A stretch of DNA of 64,000 bases from a bacterium. Its GTDB lineage: Bacteria > Patescibacteriota > Gracilibacteria > UBA1369 > PNNO01. The position numbers were made by a program, and so were the translations under genes. The notes under the pieces were generated by a model that worked only from the letters and a program-made list of their open reading frames with translations, was not told where the DNA came from and searched no databases. Shown piece after piece: positions 1-7,925 of this stretch; the stretch's first letter is position 1; every line of letters starts with the position of its first letter. The stretch spans positions 259,682 through 323,681 of the forward strand of contig PNNO01000001.1 in assembly GCA_013824265.1 (NCBI GenBank), written 5' to 3'.

Positions 1-2
1 CA

Positions 3-737
3 CACAGGGTTCCTTCCGTAATGTACAACGCTCCGGAAAGTGAAATCGTAGCCAAATTTAAAAGTCACCCTCACAACAAAATAGTTGTGCTTGATGAGGA
101 TGAAAGCATCATGGGAGTAATTTACTCGGACGATATTTTGCAAATAATTGAGGAAAAACCAATCAATGCACTGCGTGAATTCGCCGGTGTTAGTGAGGAA
201 GAAGACGTTTTGGATAGTGCCTTTAAAAAAGTAAAACATCGATACAAATGGCTTATAATAAACCTTGGAACAGCATTTTTGGCAGCGTCCGTTGTGAGTC
301 TTTTTGAGGATACAATTTCCGCTTTCGTATTATTGGCGGTTTACATGCCGATTATCGCGGGAATGGGAGGAAATGCCGGCACACAAACTTTAGCCGTAAC
401 CGTAAGGGGAATCGCACTAAAAGAAATCAGATTGGAGACGGGTAAAAAAGTAATTATGAATGAGGTTTTAGCCGGACTTATAAACGGATTAATAAACGGA
501 GTTATAGTGGCGGTTGTGGCAACATTTTGGAATAAAAGCCCTCTTTTGGGGCTTGTACTTGCTATCGCCATGGTATTTAACTTAATGATAGCAGGATTTT
601 TTGGAACCGTTATTCCACTAATAATGAAAAAACTTGGTAAAGATCCGGCATCTTCAGCCACAATATTTATTACCACGGCAACGGATGTATTTGGATTTTT
701 TACGTTCCTTGGATTGGCAAGTTTGGTTTTAGTTTAA
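3..737 (+). CDS. mgtE: Magnesium transporter MgtE, C-terminal part (5' end outside window)
   Basis: Integral-membrane Mg2+ channel/transporter. The frame is open to the left edge, so the N-terminal domain and first CBS repeat lie outside the window. What remains is the end of a CBS domain (the segment with VVLDEDESIMGVIYSDDIL, roughly the first 50 residues), a connecting helix, and about five membrane segments. The family signature GMGGNAGTQTLAV is present just after the second membrane segment; in MgtE this region lines the ion pore. CBS domains of this family sense cytosolic Mg2+ and gate the pore. The stop overlaps the convergent MATE gene by 9 bases. The family call is secure; regulation cannot be judged because the 5' region is missing. 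Confidence 0.93.
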   Translation, partial: HRVPSVMYNAPESEIVAKFKSHPHNKIVVLDEDESIMGVIYSDDILQIIEEKPINALREFAGVSEEEDVLDSAFKKVKHRYKWLIINLGTAFLAASVVSLFEDTISAFVLLAVYMPIIAGMGGNAGTQTLAVTVRGIALKEIRLETGKKVIMNEVLAGLINGLINGVIVAVVATFWNKSPLLGLVLAIAMVFNLMIAGFFGTVIPLIMKKLGKDPASSATIFITTATDVFGFFTFLGLASLVLV

Positions 738-2159
738 GCCTTCTTCTATTATGACCTCTTTTGAAATCTCGGTTACCAGCCGGGTATCTTTTTCGATAAG
801 CTTTTTCTTTTTCCAGTCACCTTTTTTATACCAAATAATCGTTACTATTGTGGCAAGTATGTTTGATATCGGGAACGACCACCAAATTCCTGTTTCAGCC
901 AAAGAAGTGTGATTTGAAAGAAGATACGCCAAAGGGAATTGAAAAACCCAAAGAGAAATAATTGATAAAATCATTGAAGCCATAGTACTGCCGGAACCCA
1001 TAAACGCCCCGTTTATTGTTTGCTGAATACCCACGAATCCAAAACTTAAAGCCATAATTTTTACAAAGAAAGAGCCGGATTCAATAACCTGCGGATCATT
1101 TGGTATAAAGGCGGCGGTTAACGGAACAGCAAAAATAAACATTAAAACTCCGAGAGCCGAAAGAAAAACAAAAGAAATAATTGAAGCCAGGCGCGTAACT
1201 TCCTGCGCCCTTTCCATTTTTCCTGCGCCGATATTTTGCCCCACAAGTGTGGTTGTGGCCATAGCCAAGCCAAGCGCCGGAATAATTATAAAGCTGAACA
1301 TTCTTGATCCTATCCCGTAAGCCGCCACGGTCAACGTTCCAAAACTGGCAACCAAAAAAGCCATCACGGCCATACCAAGAGCCCTCATGGACTGCGCAAT
1401 CGAAGAAGGAAATCCAAGAAAAAACATCTTTTTAATAAGAGGAAAATCAAATTTAAAATTTCGCCATTTTAAATGAATTCCATACTTCCCGCTAAACAAT
1501 AAAACAAGTCCGATTATAGCCGCGAGACCCTGAGTTCCGATAGTCGCAATCGCCGCTCCGCTTACACCAAAACCGGGTATAGGCCCCCATCCAAAAATAA
1601 ATAGCGGATCAAGAATAAGATTAAGAATAACCGTTCCAAAAACTATATATAAAGGTGTTTTCACATCCCCGATTCCTCTCATTAAAGACTGAAAAACAAA
1701 ATAGGCGAACATAAAAGTAAGCCCCATAAATGATATCTGAAGATACGATACCGACTGAGCAAGAACATCGGGGCCGGCACCCATAAACTGCATAACAGGT
1801 TCGGAAATAAAATATCCAATCACGGAAAAAATCACGGAAACAATAACCATCATTATAAGCGTCTGCGCGGAAACGTGATCAATCTGGTTTAAATTCCCAC
1901 TACCTTTATATTGTGAAACCAAAATTGTCCCCGCAATTGCAAGTCCGCCACCAAGAGATATTAAAAGAAAAATAATTGGAAAACTAAGCGAAACCGCGGC
2001 AACCGCTTCAGCTCCAAGCCTGCCGACCCAAAACGTATCAACAAGTTGATAAGCCGTTTGTAAAACATTCGCAAAAACAATCGGTAACGCCAGCGCAATA
2101 AGCGACTTTAATATAGGCCCCTTGGTAAAATCCGGTAGCCCCTGCTTCGTGTCCTTCAT
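729..2159 (-). CDS. MATE family multidrug/cation antiporter
   Basis: Twelve-helix exporter of the MATE (NorM/DinF-like) family, expected to expel cationic compounds in exchange for Na+ or H+. The protein starts with MKDTKQGLPDFTKGPILKSL and contains the typical repeated-half architecture: the first half carries QLVDTFWVGRLG and the second half QTINGAFMGSGST, both family landmarks. I chose the ATG at 2157-2159, giving 476 residues, because the longer start at 2189 would run into the upstream toxin gene and adds an unrelated hydrophilic tail. It lies directly downstream of the RelE-like gene on the same strand (1-base gap), so it may be co-transcribed with that module. Substrate unknown. Confidence 0.9.
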   Translation of the reverse strand: MKDTKQGLPDFTKGPILKSLIALALPIVFANVLQTAYQLVDTFWVGRLGAEAVAAVSLSFPIIFLLISLGGGLAIAGTILVSQYKGSGNLNQIDHVSAQTLIMMVIVSVIFSVIGYFISEPVMQFMGAGPDVLAQSVSYLQISFMGLTFMFAYFVFQSLMRGIGDVKTPLYIVFGTVILNLILDPLFIFGWGPIPGFGVSGAAIATIGTQGLAAIIGLVLLFSGKYGIHLKWRNFKFDFPLIKKMFFLGFPSSIAQSMRALGMAVMAFLVASFGTLTVAAYGIGSRMFSFIIIPALGLAMATTTLVGQNIGAGKMERAQEVTRLASIISFVFLSALGVLMFIFAVPLTAAFIPNDPQVIESGSFFVKIMALSFGFVGIQQTINGAFMGSGSTMASMILSIISLWVFQFPLAYLLSNHTSLAETGIWWSFPISNILATIVTIIWYKKGDWKKKKLIEKDTRLVTEISKEVIIEEGLN

Positions 2160-2160
2160 A

Positions 2161-2412
2161 TTACTGATGATTATCGATTTTAAATACAATCAAATTTCCT
2201 TCGTCGTCAAAAACGCCAAGGGCTCTGAATTGCTTGTTTATTCTAAACGACCATATGCCACTTCCTTTTGGCTTACGTTCTTTAAATTTAACCTGTAGTG
2301 CATTTTCGGAAAGCAAATACAGCTTTGCCTTTTTATACTGACTCAACAATCCCCTGACCCTCAAAAAAGGTAAAATTTCTTTTTTCTCATAAATAGATTG
2401 AACTCTTTTCAT
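2161..2412 (-). CDS. RelE/ParE-superfamily toxin
   Basis: Small basic protein of 83 residues with the end typical of RelE-type ribosome-dependent mRNA interferases: basic central strand (VKFKERKPKGSG), then IWSFRINKQFRALGVFDDEGN and a terminal KIDNHQ. Family knowledge: such toxins cut mRNA in the ribosomal A site and are silenced by a cognate antitoxin. It follows the Phd/YefM-like gene with one intervening base, the normal antitoxin-toxin order. The length is near the family norm and nothing suggests decay. Assignment to a specific subfamily (RelE, HigB, YoeB) is not possible by eye. Confidence 0.75.
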   Translation of the reverse strand: MKRVQSIYEKKEILPFLRVRGLLSQYKKAKLYLLSENALQVKFKERKPKGSGIWSFRINKQFRALGVFDDEGNLIVFKIDNHQ

Positions 2413-2413
2413 T

Positions 2414-2671
2414 TCAGATATTTATTAATTCGGACTTCTTTATTTTTTTGGCCTTTCCGGCATTATCCATAAGCTCTTTTGAAACTTCTTTTTTATCCAA
2501 TTCAATTAATTCGGGAAATCCGCACAACTTTTCATAATCAACAACATTTATAATTACGGCAACCGGTTGATTATTTATAAATATGTACTTTGGCTCTTCC
2601 TCTATGCCCTCAAGGCACTTCTTTGTTTCCGTCCTTAATTGGGTGACGGATATACACTGACTTTTAGTCAT
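2414..2671 (-). CDS. Phd/YefM-family antitoxin
   Basis: 85-residue protein with the Phd/YefM fold signature: an N-terminal strand-helix (ISVTQLRTETKKCLEGI), a strand with YIFINNQPVAVIINVVDYEKL, and an acidic/basic flexible tail that would wrap the toxin. Antitoxins of this type bind DNA as dimers and repress their own operon. It is the first gene of a two-gene unit with the RelE-like toxin. The upstream region (about 2675-2725) is an extremely AT-rich run of nested inverted repeats built from TAAATTTA/TATATA and is the likely promoter-operator. It lies outside the tRNA-Thr-bounded element, just left of it. Confidence 0.78.
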   Translation of the reverse strand: MTKSQCISVTQLRTETKKCLEGIEEEPKYIFINNQPVAVIINVVDYEKLCGFPELIELDKKEVSKELMDNAGKAKKIKKSELINI

Positions 2672-2674
2672 ATT

Positions 2675-2725
2675 GCTAAATTTATTAATAAATTTATATA
2701 TAAATTATATATTAAATTTATATAG
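2675..2725 (-). promoter_or_regulatory. AT-rich inverted repeats upstream of the Phd/RelE module (probable promoter-operator)
   Basis: About 50 bases consisting almost only of A and T, with overlapping palindromic words such as TAAATTTA and TATATA. Its position immediately upstream of the antitoxin start suggests the autoregulated promoter. This is inference from composition and position; no unambiguous -35/-10 pair can be fixed because many hexamers fit. Confidence 0.4.
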
Positions 2726-2737
2726 ACCTCAATCACA

Positions 2738-2787
2738 AAACTGGAGCCGTCACCGGGACTTAAACCCGGGACCCCTTCCTTACCATG
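2738..2787 (-). repeat. tRNA-Thr 3'-half fragment: distal attachment site of the 2.74-6.24 kb element
   Basis: Fifty bases match 6192-6241, the 3' half of the intact tRNA-Thr gene, with one mismatch (A at 2762 versus G at 6216, which changes the C of the T-loop). The copy runs from the anticodon loop through the T-arm, acceptor strand, discriminator, encoded CCA and three further bases, then diverges. It lacks the D-arm and 5' acceptor strand, so it is not a tRNA. This is the footprint left when an element integrates at the 3' end of a tRNA gene and supplies a replacement 3' half. Confidence 0.9.
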
Positions 2788-2960
2788 TATATATGATGTT
2801 TGTTGAAGGGCGTTTTTCGCTACAGTATGCCGTAAAATTGGTGAGCGAGTTGGTTGCGTTGAGAAGTACTAGAGGGGCACACCCAGTACATTGATAATAT
2901 GATATAATTTCACTAGTTTCAATCTTTAACATCATATAATGGAAAATAATATTAAAAGCA

Positions 2961-3143
2961 TTGGAAGAAGTAAAAGAGCTAGATATGTTTAAAATGGCTG
3001 GAGTATATTCAAACATGAACTCAAAAAAATACAAAGATTCAGATGGTTTGAATTGGATACATACTACTACTAATTATGGTTCTGAGTTTATTGTTGTGGA
3101 AAATGAAAACCACGAAATGTTGTATGATATTAGAATAAAGTAA
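2961..3143 (+). CDS. Small hypothetical protein (start uncertain, possibly frameshifted)
   Basis: Sixty codons from a TTG start, unrecognised. An ATG at 2939-2941 lies 20 bases upstream in another frame and soon meets a stop. A single-base slip between them would join the two frames into one protein, so a small indel or a decayed start is possible. The product is hydrophilic with aromatic residues (GLNWIHTTTNYGSEF) and no visible membrane segment. It is the first reading frame inside the element, upstream of the oppositely oriented membrane protein. Low confidence that it is translated as drawn. Confidence 0.3.
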   Translation: MEEVKELDMFKMAGVYSNMNSKKYKDSDGLNWIHTTTNYGSEFIVVENENHEMLYDIRIK

Positions 3144-3184
3144 TATTTGGAAATAGTTTAAGCTAAAATTTTGATACAAAAAGT

Positions 3185-3484
3185 TTATTTTTTTGATTTT
3201 TTATACTTATTTCCAGCTATTACTCCAACGGTACCTATACCAAATAAGAGCAAAATAGGGCCATCACCTTTAAAGAATCTTGCCCAATTTGGTATGTCTA
3301 CATTTGTTAAATCTTCTTTATATTCTGGCCCACAATCTCTACCATCATTCATACATACAATATCACCTGTAGCATACATATGGCCATCTGGCATATAATG
3401 ATTGACATAATAAGTCAAACTCATGATTCCAGCAAAGATTATCCAAATAATTATTGTTAGAGCAAGCCAAAGTTTTTTCTTCAT
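3185..3484 (-). CDS. Small membrane protein with two transmembrane helices
   Basis: 99 residues. A hydrophobic helix follows the start (LWLALTIIIWIIFAGIMSL) and a second one (GPILLLFGIGTVGVIAG) precedes a lysine-rich cytoplasmic tail. The connecting loop of about 50 residues contains two cysteines (IVCMNDGRDCGPEY), which could form a disulfide outside the cell. No family recognised. It is the only gene on the minus strand in the interior of the integrated element, divergent from the 348-AbiV-274 gene group across a 265-base spacer that holds a nested hairpin. Function unknown; an immunity or membrane-effector role for the element is speculation. Confidence 0.6.
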   Translation of the reverse strand: MKKKLWLALTIIIWIIFAGIMSLTYYVNHYMPDGHMYATGDIVCMNDGRDCGPEYKEDLTNVDIPNWARFFKGDGPILLLFGIGTVGVIAGNKYKKSKK

Positions 3485-3596
3485 AAGTTATAAATTATTT
3501 ATAGTTTTTTTATTCTTTCTTCTTCTGATAATTCATTAATCAATATATTATACAACATCAAAAATTACCAATTTATGAGAATTAAAGTATGAGATA

Positions 3597-3643
3597 AAGC
3601 CAAAAACTCTGTCAAGTTTGCACAGAGCAACCTATTTTGGCTT
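3597..3643. promoter_or_regulatory. Nested hairpin in the divergent spacer of the element
   Basis: Outer arms AAGCCAAAA (from 3597) and TTTTGGCTT (to 3643) pair over 9 bp. Inside them CTCTGT (3607-3612) pairs with ACAGAG (3622-3627). The structure lies between the divergent membrane-protein gene and the 348-residue gene, about 105 bases before the latter. It could be an operator, a recombination or replication site, or a structured leader. The role is not determinable from sequence. Confidence 0.5.
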
Positions 3644-3748
3644 ATTCAAGCCATCGCTGATTTCCCGCAACAAACATTACGCAAAACATAGTTTCTTCTA
3701 ATTATTTATCAAACAAACTATAATTTTATACGGATTAATACTAAATTT

Positions 3749-4795
3749 ATGGATGAAAAATTTGAAGCAGTTTATTATACGCAACCAGTCCCCTCATCAC
3801 TCGCAACACTAACAATATTAGGTCTTGTTTTTGACAAGATATATTTTCCAGGAATGTATATTCCAAGCGAAGGGATAGACGAAAAAGAACTCAAAAAAGA
3901 AATAGAAAGAATTAAAAACCTCGGAAGAAGAGATATCGAGACTGTTCAACTGGTTAATTCAATGATTTTCGCCCTTAACAATAAACATCTTAAGGATTTT
4001 TGTGTATTTACAGGAAAACCTGGGAATATGGGTATATTGGAGGACGGTGCGAAGGAATTAACGATGGAACTTGAAAAGTTGATTTATGGTCCACCTCCAC
4101 CAGGTTTCACACCAACACCAGTTGGGGGATTTGCTAAGGAGCTGCCTGGTGATAGCGGAGCAGCAGTAAATGGGCCGTCATGGCTGACATATCCTGCAAA
4201 TGCATTAATTTATTCAGAAAAAAGAAATCTTCCATTAATAAATGATAATCCAAACATGCCTGTACCAGGGCTTGGAGGCCAATCGGCAAGAGATAATCCA
4301 AAATTACTTTCAACAATTCTTGCATTTGAAAGTATAAAAATGATTCTACCTGACTTTAAGCCACTTCAACCTGAGGAGTTCCCGGAATTTCGAGAACAAA
4401 TAAAAAAACATGTAAAGCCATTTAGATTGAATATGTTGAAACTGTCAAAAGAACTGCATCAAATAATTAATAACAACGCCAGTATCGAGGAAGTACAAAA
4501 AGAAGCCATGGTACTTGCTGAAACAACAGTTTACCCAGAATTGGAAGAGCTAAAGCATATAATTAACACCCCTAGCCAACCTTGGTACAAGAGACTAATA
4601 CAATTTGCACAATATACACCCGAATTTGTAGCTGATTTATCTTCCATGCCATCGAATCTTGCTATTGCAAAAATACTTGTTAGATTTACTCAGGAATTTG
4701 GAAATATTAGAGATGAACAATTGGCCAAAGAAGAACAAATACGAAAAAATGGTTTATATTATTTGCTCAAGATCAAAGACCGCATTGCAAAATGA
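3749..4795 (+). CDS. Unrecognised 348-residue protein, first of three co-directional genes with AbiV
   Basis: Soluble protein of unknown family. The N-terminus (AVYYTQPVPSSLATLTILGLVFDKIYFPGMYIP) describes a hydrophobic strand-helix start. The middle is rich in Pro/Gly (GPPPPGFTPTPVGGF) and the C-terminal half is mostly helical with charged residues, ending at a TGA stop. No signal peptide or clear membrane segment. The AbiV-like gene begins 20 bases after its stop and the 274-residue gene follows, so the three probably form one operon. The ATG at 3749 is preceded by AT-rich sequence with no strong Shine-Dalgarno motif. A role in phage defence is suggested only by the AbiV neighbour and the mobile setting. 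Confidence 0.7.
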   Translation: MDEKFEAVYYTQPVPSSLATLTILGLVFDKIYFPGMYIPSEGIDEKELKKEIERIKNLGRRDIETVQLVNSMIFALNNKHLKDFCVFTGKPGNMGILEDGAKELTMELEKLIYGPPPPGFTPTPVGGFAKELPGDSGAAVNGPSWLTYPANALIYSEKRNLPLINDNPNMPVPGLGGQSARDNPKLLSTILAFESIKMILPDFKPLQPEEFPEFREQIKKHVKPFRLNMLKLSKELHQIINNNASIEEVQKEAMVLAETTVYPELEELKHIINTPSQPWYKRLIQFAQYTPEFVADLSSMPSNLAIAKILVRFTQEFGNIRDEQLAKEEQIRKNGLYYLLKIKDRIAK

Positions 4796-4815
4796 TGTAA
4801 TAATAAAACTAATAA

Positions 4816-5331
4816 ATGAACGAGAAAGAAATATTTCACGTAATATATAATGCAGCACATAACAATGCCATCGACCTATTAAAGGAATCTAAGATATTAT
4901 TTGAAGCAAAACATTATCCCAGGTCATACTTTCTTGCTTTAACTGCGTTAGAAGAGTTATCGAAATCACAGATGGCTGCAGATGTTTATACTAGTTATAT
5001 TAAAGCAGATAAGTTTTATAAACATTACAGTAAACACAATAAAAAACTTAATCGTATAGAATGGGCTCATTCAGACGCTATTGAATTTGCTTACTACCTT
5101 CGAGATAAATACGGTGAACAAATTGAGATTAAGAAACCATCAATAAAAAAACGCATGCAGTCATTGTATGTTGATATAGGTGAAAATGAAAGCTTACAAA
5201 CACCAAATAATACAATAAACAAGCAAGATGCGGAGGAAATGATTCATATAGTAATGGTAGCTCTTCAACAAATTATCACGAGGACGGAATACTATGGTCA
5301 TCAAATTGGGACAAAAGGTTTTATGAAGTAG
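4816..5331 (+). CDS. AbiV-like abortive-infection protein
   Basis: 171 residues resembling the AbiV family of abortive-infection phage-resistance proteins. The recognisable part is the helical segment around residues 15-50: NNAIDLLKESKILFEAKHYP, then a stretch with RSYFLALTALEELSKSQMA, matching the family pattern of a helix pair with a conserved EE(L/I)xK. AbiV was described in Lactococcus, where it blocks phage protein production; later family members often look like HEPN-type helical proteins. The gene sits 20 bases after the 348-residue gene and 31 before the 274-residue gene. Active-site assignment is not possible by eye. The family call is by recognition and has not been searched. Confidence 0.65.
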   Translation: MNEKEIFHVIYNAAHNNAIDLLKESKILFEAKHYPRSYFLALTALEELSKSQMAADVYTSYIKADKFYKHYSKHNKKLNRIEWAHSDAIEFAYYLRDKYGEQIEIKKPSIKKRMQSLYVDIGENESLQTPNNTINKQDAEEMIHIVMVALQQIITRTEYYGHQIGTKGFMK

Positions 5332-5362
5332 TTTTATTTACAAATTCATAAGTTAATGCTCA

Positions 5363-6187
5363 ATGTCTTATACTCTCTACATAAAATACAAAAAAAGTGA
5401 AGCAGCCGTGCTGAATGTTTCGTTCGGAAAAGATGCAAGTATGTATTCAACAGATATGGTAAGTCGATATATCAACAATCCAGTCTATGAAGTATTCACC
5501 TACGATCTCCCTTTAGATTCACGACTAGTGAAAAAAATTAAGGCTGATGAAAAGATATATATAATGACAAACCAGCCAAAATTTACCCACCATACCACTG
5601 GCTTCTTCCAATTATCAACTGCCAATAAAACTAAAGGGAGTATTATTTCAGGAATTGACGAAATAACTAATATGCCTAAAGGGGTCAGTGAAGATTCATT
5701 TAATCTTGTAAATTCAACAAACGATGGAGGTCCATTTATGACTGCTAAATTTTGGGGTCTAAATAATATTCCTTTATACAATTCAAAGACGAGCGAACAA
5801 ATTTATTTCCGAGATGAGGATATTAACCTTCAAAGACTTAATAGCGCAGGCTCAAGGTTAGCTTTTGCACTACTCTTTTATCATATTCCTGTTGAAAAAC
5901 TTTCTAAGGATGATTTAGATAAAGATTGGATAGATTACTTTCATCCAAATTTCAAACATCCTGCCAGGCTTAGACTTCTTAAAGAGCCCCTTTCTAAAAG
6001 ATATATCGTTGGAATTGCATGTCTAAAAGCTAGATGTGATCATGACAATAACTTTGGTTTTATTATTAGTGGAGGCCCAGGACCTATAAACAAAATAACA
6101 AATACATGTAAAAACATATCCGTGACTTTCCCAAAATCTAATTATCCATTAGACGCTAATCATATATCTTTAGATTATTTGGGATAA
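5363..6187 (+). CDS. Unrecognised 274-residue protein, last gene of the element
   Basis: Soluble protein with mixed strand/helix character, no signal peptide and no membrane segment. Two Cys/His-containing patches near the C-terminus (GIACLKARCDHDNNFGF and NTCKN) might bind metal, but there is no standard zinc-finger spacing. No family recognised. It ends 8 bases before the element's right direct repeat begins (6192), so it is the gene closest to the tRNA-Thr. That is the position usually taken by the integrase in such elements, which makes its identity worth testing. No tyrosine-recombinase RHRY residues are visible. Confidence 0.68.
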   Translation: MSYTLYIKYKKSEAAVLNVSFGKDASMYSTDMVSRYINNPVYEVFTYDLPLDSRLVKKIKADEKIYIMTNQPKFTHHTTGFFQLSTANKTKGSIISGIDEITNMPKGVSEDSFNLVNSTNDGGPFMTAKFWGLNNIPLYNSKTSEQIYFRDEDINLQRLNSAGSRLAFALLFYHIPVEKLSKDDLDKDWIDYFHPNFKHPARLRLLKEPLSKRYIVGIACLKARCDHDNNFGFIISGGPGPINKITNTCKNISVTFPKSNYPLDANHISLDYLG

Positions 6188-6195
6188 AAGCAAAC

Positions 6196-6270
<75 letters not shown>

Positions 6271-6279
6271 ACGCCGCTT

Positions 6280-6308
6280 ATTGTAGCAAAATGGGATTTT
6301 TTTAACAA
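6280..6308 (-). promoter_or_regulatory. Promoter of tRNA-Thr
   Basis: On the minus strand a -10 TACAAT (6280-6285) lies 17 bases from a -35 TTGTTA (6303-6308) and about 10 bases upstream of the tRNA 5' end, the spacing expected for a stable-RNA promoter. Confidence 0.65.
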
Positions 6309-6389
6309 TTTTTTTAATTTCTTTTTAACTTCATGCGCTAAGGTGAGGAGGCTTTTGCGCAAAGGCTTAACTTTTTAACCTCCTTATTT

Positions 6390-7874
6390 ATGAAACGATT
6401 TTTTGTTTCACTGTGTTTGTTTTCTCTACTTTTTTACAGCATCCCGATCACAAATATGCCGGTTGCCGTAGCCGCTTCTCCGGGGTCGGTAGTGATTAAC
6501 GAAATCGCGTGGGCCGGAACTGCGGATTCAACTTCTGACGAATGGATTGAGCTTTATAACACAACTTCCGGCGCGATTGATTTAACCGGATGGACAATTT
6601 TGGACGACACTACAACAGTTTACTCAATTACGGGCGGATCAATTCCCGCAAACGGATATTTTTTAATTGAAGACAGTGAAGTTTCCACAAACGTAACAGC
6701 AAATGCAATAATCGGAGTTTCACTTGGAAACACGGGAGACTCACTTTCTTTGGTTGATAACGAAGCACAAGTTGTAGACACCGTTAACGCATCAAGCGGA
6801 ATGTGGTATGCAGGAAACAACGACACAAAGGCAACAATGGAAAGAATTAATCCGGTCGCCTCAAGTGAAGATCCTGCGAATTGGGCAAATGCGACAACGG
6901 GAAACGGATCGCTTGGACGGCTTGGTTCAGGCATCCTTGGCACTCCGGGTTCACAAAATTCTGTCTACTCAGGAGGATCTGTTCAGGCGGAAGTTGCCTT
7001 TGAAACCTTATCCGTAAATCCGATTGAAGGCTCAACCTTCACGATAAAAATTAACGCTTCAAATGTTTCAGGAATAACCGGTTATGGCTTTGACATTCTT
7101 TATGACGCGACAATGATTGGGTACTCATCGTCATCGGAAGGAGCTTTCTTAAGCCAAAACACAGCCGTAGCAACATCTTTTAACGAAGGATTGGAGAATG
7201 ATAATCCGGGAAAAATAGTGATAGGCGGAACACGTTTAAATGTGCCACTAACAGGAACGGACGGATCGGGAACACTTTGCACTTTAACTTTCACCGCTCT
7301 AAAAACGGGATCCACAACTCTTGTTTTTGATGCACCAAGTTATATAAAAGGTACCGGCGGAGACATACCAATGGTTTTGAATTCGCGAATTGTGACGATT
7401 GACGCGCAAAATATAAGCGTGGATCCGGCACAAAACTTAACAATTACCGAAAGCTCAAACAGATACGAACTCTCTCTTAATTGGAGTGCTCCGGCGGCCG
7501 GCGCTGACACCTACAAAATCATGCGCAGAGCCCCAAACGGCACCTTCACTCAAATCGGAACAACCGCACAAACAACGTTCGCGGACAATCTAAACATAAT
7601 CCCAAAACACACCTACCAGTATCAGGTAATCGCGGTTAAAGGCGCACTTGACGCCGCGCCGGCACTCGGACAGGCGCAAGATTCCCGCGGAGTTAAAGGT
7701 GACAACACACGTTCGGACAGAGTTGATGGCAGAGACTTGGACAACCTTGCTCGCCATTACACTTTGGCCCTTGCAGATGCCAACTTCGACCCACTCATAG
7801 ACACAACTTATGACGGCATTATCGATGGCAGCGACCTAATAGACATTGGTGCAAACTGGGCACTTACTTACTAA
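6390..7874 (+). CDS. Secreted protein with lamin-tail, cohesin, Fn3 and dockerin-like domains
   Basis: 494 residues. A signal peptide spans about residues 1-29 (ending near VAVAAS). Next comes a lamin-tail-like domain (about 31-165; NEIAWAGTADSTSDEWIELY, DLTGWTILDD). A cohesin-like beta-sandwich follows (about 198-335; TGYGFDILYDATMIGY, LTFTALKTGSTTLVF), then a fibronectin type III domain (about 341-425). The C-terminus is dockerin-like, with two calcium loops DNTRSDRVDGRD and DTTYDGIIDGSD. Cohesin and dockerin modules bind each other in cellulosomes and surface complexes; having both in one chain could allow head-to-tail polymerisation or bridging with the next gene's cohesin-like protein. 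No catalytic domain is visible. The location is outside the cell or attached to its surface. Confidence 0.82.
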   Translation: MKRFFVSLCLFSLLFYSIPITNMPVAVAASPGSVVINEIAWAGTADSTSDEWIELYNTTSGAIDLTGWTILDDTTTVYSITGGSIPANGYFLIEDSEVSTNVTANAIIGVSLGNTGDSLSLVDNEAQVVDTVNASSGMWYAGNNDTKATMERINPVASSEDPANWANATTGNGSLGRLGSGILGTPGSQNSVYSGGSVQAEVAFETLSVNPIEGSTFTIKINASNVSGITGYGFDILYDATMIGYSSSSEGAFLSQNTAVATSFNEGLENDNPGKIVIGGTRLNVPLTGTDGSGTLCTLTFTALKTGSTTLVFDAPSYIKGTGGDIPMVLNSRIVTIDAQNISVDPAQNLTITESSNRYELSLNWSAPAAGADTYKIMRRAPNGTFTQIGTTAQTTFADNLNIIPKHTYQYQVIAVKGALDAAPALGQAQDSRGVKGDNTRSDRVDGRDLDNLARHYTLALADANFDPLIDTTYDGIIDGSDLIDIGANWALTY

Positions 7875-7886
7875 TTCTTAATGGCA

Positions 7887-7907
7887 GGGCCGGCGGAACG
7901 CCGGCCC
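7887..7907. terminator. GC-rich hairpin between the two cohesin-type genes
   Basis: A perfect 9-bp stem GGGCCGGCG/CGCCGGCCC closes a GAA loop and is followed by a C-rich tract, not a T-tract. It lies between the stop of the first gene and the ATG of the second. It could attenuate or stabilise the transcript rather than terminate; a classical intrinsic terminator would need a run of T. Confidence 0.5.
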
Positions 7908-7925
7908 ACCCCCCCCCAAACCCCC

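Noticed and set aside
2673..2894. Plus-strand frame reading SRHRDLNPGPLPYHV
   Set aside because: It is a translation of the tRNA-Thr 3' fragment, a common false ORF.
5363..6187. Divergent integrase next to tRNA-Thr
   Set aside because: No tyrosine-recombinase RHRY or serine-recombinase catalytic motifs can be seen in the 274-residue protein.
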